The notes under the pieces were generated by a model, which was not told the origin of the DNA, made no database searches, and worked only from the letters and a program-made list of their open reading frames with translations. Position numbers and translations under genes: made by a program. A stretch of 36,741 nucleotides of DNA from Bdellovibrionaceae bacterium UBA2316 (GTDB lineage Bacteria; Bdellovibrionota; Bdellovibrionia; Bdellovibrionales; Bdellovibrionaceae): assembly GCA_002345205.1 (NCBI GenBank), contig DDVI01000141.1, forward strand, positions 1 through 36,741. The letters are read 5' to 3'. Positions within the stretch are counted from its first letter, which is position 1, and each line of letters opens with the position of its first letter. Below, piece after piece: positions 32,533 to 36,741 of the stretch.

Positions 32533-33345
32533 ATGAAAGTTACACTTTTAAAAAGTTTTTTGAGTATGTCCTTGGTCATGGTTCCTGTGATGCAAACTTG
32601 GGCCGCTGATGCGGCCACAGATAAAAAAGACGAGTTAAACCAAGCACAGGCAGATGACATCATTAAACTAGTGGATGACCGTCAGCGAAACTCTGGTGAC
32701 TACAAATCATTAGTGTTTGTGAAAGAGACCGAACGAAAAAAGGAACCTCGATTATTCCAGGCGATGGTTTATCGTCGCGATGCAGATGATAAGTTCATGA
32801 TCCTTTTCACTAAACCAAAGGAAGAAGCCGGAAAGGCCTACTTAAAAATCGACAAGAATTTATGGAACTTCGATCCTGGTACTGGTAAGTGGGAACGTCG
32901 AACAGAACGCGAAAAATTAGCGGGCACGAATTCGCGACGTAGTGATTTTGACGAATCGCGCTTAACAGAAGAGTACACGACGAAATATGAAGGTTCTGAT
33001 AAATTGGGTGATTACAAGGTTTACAAATTTAAGTTAACAGCGAAAGAAGGTAAAGACGTGGCCTATCCCGTTTTAAATTTATGGGTAGATCAAGCCGATA
33101 AGAATATTCTAAAGAGGGAAGAGTACGCTCTGAGTGGTAAACTTATGCGCTCGGCATTTTATCCAAAATGGAATAAGAAATACAGCGAATCTAAAAAAGG
33201 TGACGTTTGGATTCCAGAAGAAATTCGTATCTTTGACGAATTGGAAAAAGGGAATTCTACAATCGTATTAGTGAAAGACACCGATCTAGGTAAACTGGAA
33301 GAGAATATGTTCACGAAAGCATGGATCGAAAGTAAGAGTAAATAA
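32533..33345 (+). CDS. LolA-like outer-membrane lipoprotein-sorting protein
   Basis: A 270-residue periplasmic protein. A signal peptide ends near TWA-ADA. The mature part matches the LolA-like sorting family that accompanies FtsX-type permeases in many Gram-negative bacteria: ADDIIKLVDDRQR near the start, FTKPKEEAGKAYLKI, LWNFDPGTGKWERR, then YKVYKFKLTAKEG and NLWVDQADKNILKREEYA. The fold is an open beta-barrel that shields an acyl chain. ATG 32533 has GGAG 8 bases upstream; the in-frame TTG 32527 is unneeded. Its stop overlaps the next ATG by one base. It probably carries the substrate released by the ABC permeases across the periplasm to the barrel encoded next. Confidence 0.85.
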   Translation: MKVTLLKSFLSMSLVMVPVMQTWAADAATDKKDELNQAQADDIIKLVDDRQRNSGDYKSLVFVKETERKKEPRLFQAMVYRRDADDKFMILFTKPKEEAGKAYLKIDKNLWNFDPGTGKWERRTEREKLAGTNSRRSDFDESRLTEEYTTKYEGSDKLGDYKVYKFKLTAKEGKDVAYPVLNLWVDQADKNILKREEYALSGKLMRSAFYPKWNKKYSESKKGDVWIPEEIRIFDELEKGNSTIVLVKDTDLGKLEENMFTKAWIESKSK

Positions 33346-34565
33346 TGCTGAAATTATTCCAGTTTTTTCTGGCCGGGTTGTTAATGGCAGGACTTCGTGT
33401 TTCTGCCGAAGATTTTCCTGGCGAAACAGCAACTAATATCGAAGATGAATTTGAAAAAGGGTTTTCAAAAGATAAAGGGATGCAGGCCGAAGATCATCGT
33501 ATTGTAGAAGCCGATCGTTTAAAGATGGGCGGTTATCTGCAAGCCGAGTGGATGGCGTACCAATTGGAAAAATCAAAAGTGCAGGACTATATTACGAGTC
33601 CGATGACTTTAGAATTATATCTAGATGCGCAAATGAAAAATGATGTCCGTGCTTTTTTTAAAGGACGATTGTTACATGATTCCGCAGTGGACGAGTCGGT
33701 TCCATCGCCATTGACCGGTGGTGCGCAAAAACAAAACACAAGTTACCTTGATGAAATGAAAATTAGTTTTAATACTCGTCGAAAAATTTTTTGGACGGTC
33801 GGGCGCCAGAAGATAAAATGGGGGGCTTCTAAATTTTGGAATCCAACTGATTTTATCAACATGACCAAACGTGATTTTTTGCGCCAGGAAGATTTGCGTT
33901 CTGGGATTTCAATGGTGAAAGCCCATATTCCTTGGCGCGCATCTAATTTCTATTTAATCGGTGTGAACGAGGCCGCAAACGAAAGCAGTCAGAATGGTCT
34001 AGCGGGGCGTTTTGAAATTCCGATTAATACGTCAGAGTGGACAATGTCGGCCTATAGCCGTAAAGGGCAAAAAACTAGATTGGGGTCGGATATCTCGTTC
34101 GCACTAAGTGATTTTGATATCTATCTTGAGGGTGCGCAAACGGACGTGGCCACTGATAAAAGCGCGAGTGGCGGTTTGTCTTACGAGTTTAAATATAACG
34201 ATGACGATACGGCAACCTTGGGGCTTGAAGGCTTTTGGCAAGAAAACGGGGCGAGTGATAGGGCTGAATACGCAGCCCGATTAGCCGCTGGTCAGTTTGT
34301 ACCGTTTTATATGGGTAAGTCGTACACGTCGGCCTCGCTTTTTATGATGAAGCCAGGAAGCTGGAATGATTCGAATATATTGTTCTTTGCTATTTTAAAT
34401 AATACGGATCGCAGTCAGTACTATCGCGTGACTTGGATTTACACGGGTATTTCAGACCTTCAGTGGACGTTGGCTTTAGGGGGCCGCGCCGGCGAAGAAG
34501 GATCGGAAATGAAATTGTTTAATCAAGCCTACGATGCGTGGGTACAAATGCGAGTCGTATTCTAA
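33345..34565 (+). CDS. Outer-membrane beta-barrel protein of the Lol-like operon
   Basis: A 406-residue protein with a signal peptide ending VSA-ED and an acidic, helical N-terminal segment (about 25-55). The rest is barrel-like with many amphipathic strands, ending in WVQMRVVF with the terminal Phe used for barrel assembly. GRQKIKWGASKFWNPTDFIN (about 150-169) matches the signature seen in DUF1302-like and related porin-type barrels that accompany LolA-like proteins. The start overlaps the previous stop (TAATG), so it is translationally coupled. It should be the outer-membrane end of the ABC pathway. Its stop overlaps the convergent LysR gene by 4 bases. Confidence 0.8.
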   Translation: MLKLFQFFLAGLLMAGLRVSAEDFPGETATNIEDEFEKGFSKDKGMQAEDHRIVEADRLKMGGYLQAEWMAYQLEKSKVQDYITSPMTLELYLDAQMKNDVRAFFKGRLLHDSAVDESVPSPLTGGAQKQNTSYLDEMKISFNTRRKIFWTVGRQKIKWGASKFWNPTDFINMTKRDFLRQEDLRSGISMVKAHIPWRASNFYLIGVNEAANESSQNGLAGRFEIPINTSEWTMSAYSRKGQKTRLGSDISFALSDFDIYLEGAQTDVATDKSASGGLSYEFKYNDDDTATLGLEGFWQENGASDRAEYAARLAAGQFVPFYMGKSYTSASLFMMKPGSWNDSNILFFAILNNTDRSQYYRVTWIYTGISDLQWTLALGGRAGEEGSEMKLFNQAYDAWVQMRVVF

Positions 34566-35416
34566 TTAAAAGCATCCTTAAATTTGTGGCTGAGTTCAGC
34601 CACAATCGCCTGATGTAGCTGGGAATAGAAGGGCTGATGGAAATAGTACAGGTACACCGGAACATCTAATGATTCCTTTGGATTTACAATCGTCAAAGAT
34701 TTTTCATTTTTAATCAAATGCAATGGCACAACGGCTCGTCCTAGGCCACTTTTTAAGCCTGCAATGATTCCGTGTACATCGTCTAGATAAATGCGTTTGA
34801 TGTTTTTATTCATGCGCTTGAATTTTTTTAAATAGTTAAGCGTTGTTAAATCATTTTCGTCGTGATCTAGAAATACATCGCCGCCGACATAGTCTTTGGC
34901 TTCCACCAAAACATTGTGTTCGAAACCTAGGGAAATTCTTTCTAATTCATCTTTTTGCAGGCGATCATCCAAAATCATAAAATCAATTTCACTTCGTTTG
35001 ATCATCGCTACCAGTTCGTCTATCTCTTTGGAATAGATGGAAATATGGACGTTGGGATGTTTTTTTAAAAAGGGCGCCAGTGTCGGAATCAGAATTGAAG
35101 TCGTAATAGATGAAAAGCCCCCAATGCCTAACGTTCCACCGAGTTCTTTTGGATTGCTAGATTTAATTTGGCTAAGGAATTCTTCTTCTAACGTTTTTCG
35201 CATTTGGCAAAAACGCACTAAGCTGACCGCGGTTTCCGTGAGCTTTAAACCAGCACGATCGCGAATAAAAAGAGTGGTTTCTAATTCTGTTTCTAGGTTT
35301 AAAATACGCTGAGATAAAGCCGACTGAGTGATATTTAGTTTTTCAGCTGCTTTTGTGAAGTTTAAGACCTGAGTAACCATGTAGAAGGCATCAAGATGCG
35401 ACGACGATAATGACAT
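34562..35416 (-). CDS. LysR-type transcriptional regulator
   Basis: A 284-residue regulator. The winged helix-turn-helix (about residues 6-65) is canonical: FTKAAEKLNITQSALSQRI, LETELETTLFIRDRAGLKLTETA. The effector-binding domain (about 90-280) follows, with the usual TLGIGGFSS first strand and GIIAGLKSGLGRAVVPLHL late in the domain. ATG 35416 has no ribosome-binding site. A TACGCT hexamer 6 nt upstream with TTGATT 16 bases before it is a weak leaderless promoter candidate. It lies 34 bases downstream of the glycosidase lipoprotein gene on the same strand and could be co-transcribed with it. Targets unknown; it overlaps the Lol-like operon's last gene only at the stop. Confidence 0.92.
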   Translation of the reverse strand: MSLSSSHLDAFYMVTQVLNFTKAAEKLNITQSALSQRILNLETELETTLFIRDRAGLKLTETAVSLVRFCQMRKTLEEEFLSQIKSSNPKELGGTLGIGGFSSITTSILIPTLAPFLKKHPNVHISIYSKEIDELVAMIKRSEIDFMILDDRLQKDELERISLGFEHNVLVEAKDYVGGDVFLDHDENDLTTLNYLKKFKRMNKNIKRIYLDDVHGIIAGLKSGLGRAVVPLHLIKNEKSLTIVNPKESLDVPVYLYYFHQPFYSQLHQAIVAELSHKFKDAFN

Positions 35417-35450
35417 ACCATTAGCGTAATCGATGCTTATTAAAAATCAA

Positions 35451-36662
35451 TTACCAACCGCGTTTTTTTAATTCAGTTTTAAGATAGGTGTAGGCGGGCT
35501 TATCTTGGCCATCATCTGTGCGAAGTCCTAATGTCTGGATGTAATCCACAAAGGTCGCATCGGGCACTGACGGGGTTGAATAGTTGCTGGCCGAAGAATA
35601 GGCTTTAGCATATGATAAATCATTCATACGCAACAGATTGATGTGAGTTATCTTCGTTGTGTTCGCATCCCAAATTTTTAATAGTTCCTCATAACACTGC
35701 GTTTGTAATGAGGTTGAACTGCTTGAAACCGTTCCGCTTTGGCATCCGTACTCTTGGACACGAATAGTTTTCGTTCCCGCGGCTTCGATAAGGGAAGCGA
35801 ACGCACTTGAAATTGAAGAAATTTTAGCACTCGAACCACCGGCTTCAAATGGGTAATAGTTGGCCGCGACAAAATCACTAATATTTGCATTGAGTGCGTT
35901 TAAACCTAAACGAATCACTTCGCCTTTACCCCCAGTCAAACCAGATAGAGATGCCGTTACACCGCCAGGTAGTGCTGATGTAATCGATGTTGTGCGAATC
36001 GTGCGGGCATAGCTTGCGGCAGACGCAAGAAAGCGCCAATAGTTAGCCCAGAAATTAGCATTCGTTGCTTGAGGAAGATAATCGATTTCGTTTCCGATTT
36101 GTAAACTTGAAACTTTTACGTTTGGGATTTGAGAGAAAACGTAATTGAGGGCATTCACATAACGGCAAGCGATGATATCGATTTTATTTTGAGTCGCCGT
36201 TAGGATTGAATCGGCAGTGAAATCAGACGGACTAAATACACTTGGCAATCCCCAGATATTTGTGGTTGATAGATTGAAATTGATTGTGACTTTGATATCG
36301 ACTGTTGGCAGAGTCGAATTCAAGATAGCTAATCGGCTTCCCATATCAACATAAGTTCCGGCTGCGCACGATGCCGCATTTCCGCCGCTTTCAATCTGAC
36401 TCCACAGCATATCCAAAATAAAGTACTCGGCCCCAATCGCCTTTGCGTACGTAACATTTTGAGTGAACGTGCTAGCCGTAGACTCATCGACAATATCGAC
36501 ACCCAATGTCCGACTGCCTTTCGTTACAACGTTTTCAACGCTGCCGACAGGTTGTCCTGTTGCCGGCGTATCTGAATTTGAAGAGGAACTAGAGCAGTTA
36601 ATGAATAAAACAGGTAAGACCGCCATGACTACGCTGATTAGCACTCTCTGAAATATACTCAT
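35451..36662 (-). CDS. Clan GH-A-like glycoside hydrolase lipoprotein
   Basis: A 403-residue lipoprotein: signal peptide with lipobox LFINC (Cys 23), then a Ser-rich linker to about residue 50. The remainder fits a TIM-barrel glycosidase of clan GH-A. LQIGNEIDYLP (about 187-197) carries the Asn-Glu acid/base pair on strand 4, and IRVQEYGCQSG (about 299-309) carries the likely nucleophile Glu on strand 7. ANYYPFEAG lies between them where such enzymes place strand 6. GH53-like galactanases are one possible relative; the exact family is not assigned. It should act on a glycan outside the inner membrane, perhaps cell-envelope or prey polysaccharide (inference). The ATG is 6 nt after a TATAAT box with no ribosome-binding site. 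Confidence 0.7.
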   Translation of the reverse strand: MSIFQRVLISVVMAVLPVLFINCSSSSSNSDTPATGQPVGSVENVVTKGSRTLGVDIVDESTASTFTQNVTYAKAIGAEYFILDMLWSQIESGGNAASCAAGTYVDMGSRLAILNSTLPTVDIKVTINFNLSTTNIWGLPSVFSPSDFTADSILTATQNKIDIIACRYVNALNYVFSQIPNVKVSSLQIGNEIDYLPQATNANFWANYWRFLASAASYARTIRTTSITSALPGGVTASLSGLTGGKGEVIRLGLNALNANISDFVAANYYPFEAGGSSAKISSISSAFASLIEAAGTKTIRVQEYGCQSGTVSSSSTSLQTQCYEELLKIWDANTTKITHINLLRMNDLSYAKAYSSASNYSTPSVPDATFVDYIQTLGLRTDDGQDKPAYTYLKTELKKRGW

Positions 36663-36668
36663 GCAATA

Positions 36669-36677
36669 ATTATAGCA
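36669..36677 (-). promoter_or_regulatory. Extended -10 promoter (TGCTATAAT) of the glycosidase gene
   Basis: On the minus strand TGCTATAAT is a perfect extended -10. It ends 6 nt before the start codon, so position +7 falls on the A of ATG 36662. There is no room for a ribosome-binding site, and a leaderless transcript is the simplest reading. Confidence 0.6.
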
Positions 36678-36741
36678 AAATCTATAAGTGTAACCATATC
36701 AGAGTAAGGAGGCCGGACCCGGGATTTTTCATAGATCCCAA

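Noticed and set aside
1..36741. Search for a prophage, integrative element or defence island
   Set aside because: No integrase, transposase, phage structural, restriction or toxin-antitoxin signatures were seen, and base composition looks even apart from the AT-rich 25.2-25.9 kb gap.

Overview
The window reads as chromosomal DNA of a Gram-negative bacterium. It encodes outer-membrane barrels, lipobox lipoproteins, a TolC/RND pair and Lol-type ABC permeases. Base composition is moderately AT-rich by eye. The density of small secreted proteins, lipoprotein proteases and a chemoreceptor without an obvious HAMP domain resembles Bdellovibrionota (Bdellovibrio-like predators). That assignment is a tentative inference from gene style, not from a marker gene. 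I saw no rRNA, tRNA, CRISPR array, insertion sequence or prophage gene.

Layout. Positions 1-456 hold a terminator and a half fasciclin domain that looks like a gene remnant, coupled to a LysR-type regulator (456-1364). Positions 1388-8686 are single-gene units: a periplasmic glycerophosphodiesterase, a DTW-domain tRNA-modifying enzyme, a small secreted protein, an OmpA-like lipoprotein, a DCC/DUF393 oxidoreductase, a chemoreceptor, an unrecognised exported protein and a secreted HExxH metalloprotease. Positions 8683-12345 (minus strand) form a compact set: lipoprotein, outer-membrane barrel, small membrane protein, then a subtilisin-like lipoprotein protease. Next come an alpha/beta-hydrolase relative that appears to have lost its nucleophile elbow (12478-13344) and a divergent DUF2917/Lrp pair sharing a symmetrical operator region (13359-14130).

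Positions 14782-22183 look like an efflux operon: small barrel, TolC, a lipoprotein built from four related modules, and an RND pump. No HlyD/AcrA-type adaptor is visible in it. An S9 prolyl-oligopeptidase-like enzyme follows. The 25206-25862 gap is the only long non-coding stretch. It holds a 14-codon ORF with a strong ribosome-binding site and two long RNA helices whose only non-Watson-Crick pairs are G-U on the plus strand, the second followed by a T tract. Downstream lies a circularly permuted ATP-grasp protein with an apparent export signal. Positions 28450-34565 are a five-gene operon: LolD-like ATPase, two FtsX/LolC-like permeases, a LolA-like periplasmic protein and an outer-membrane barrel. 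This looks like a complete envelope-spanning transport route. A LysR regulator and a clan GH-A-like glycosidase lipoprotein close the window.

Two patterns recur. Several genes with no Shine-Dalgarno sequence have a -10-like hexamer 6-7 nt before the start codon, suggesting leaderless mRNAs. Three convergent gene pairs share a 4-nt stop overlap. Start codons were chosen from ribosome-binding sites and signal peptides. All family assignments come from motif reading without database searches.
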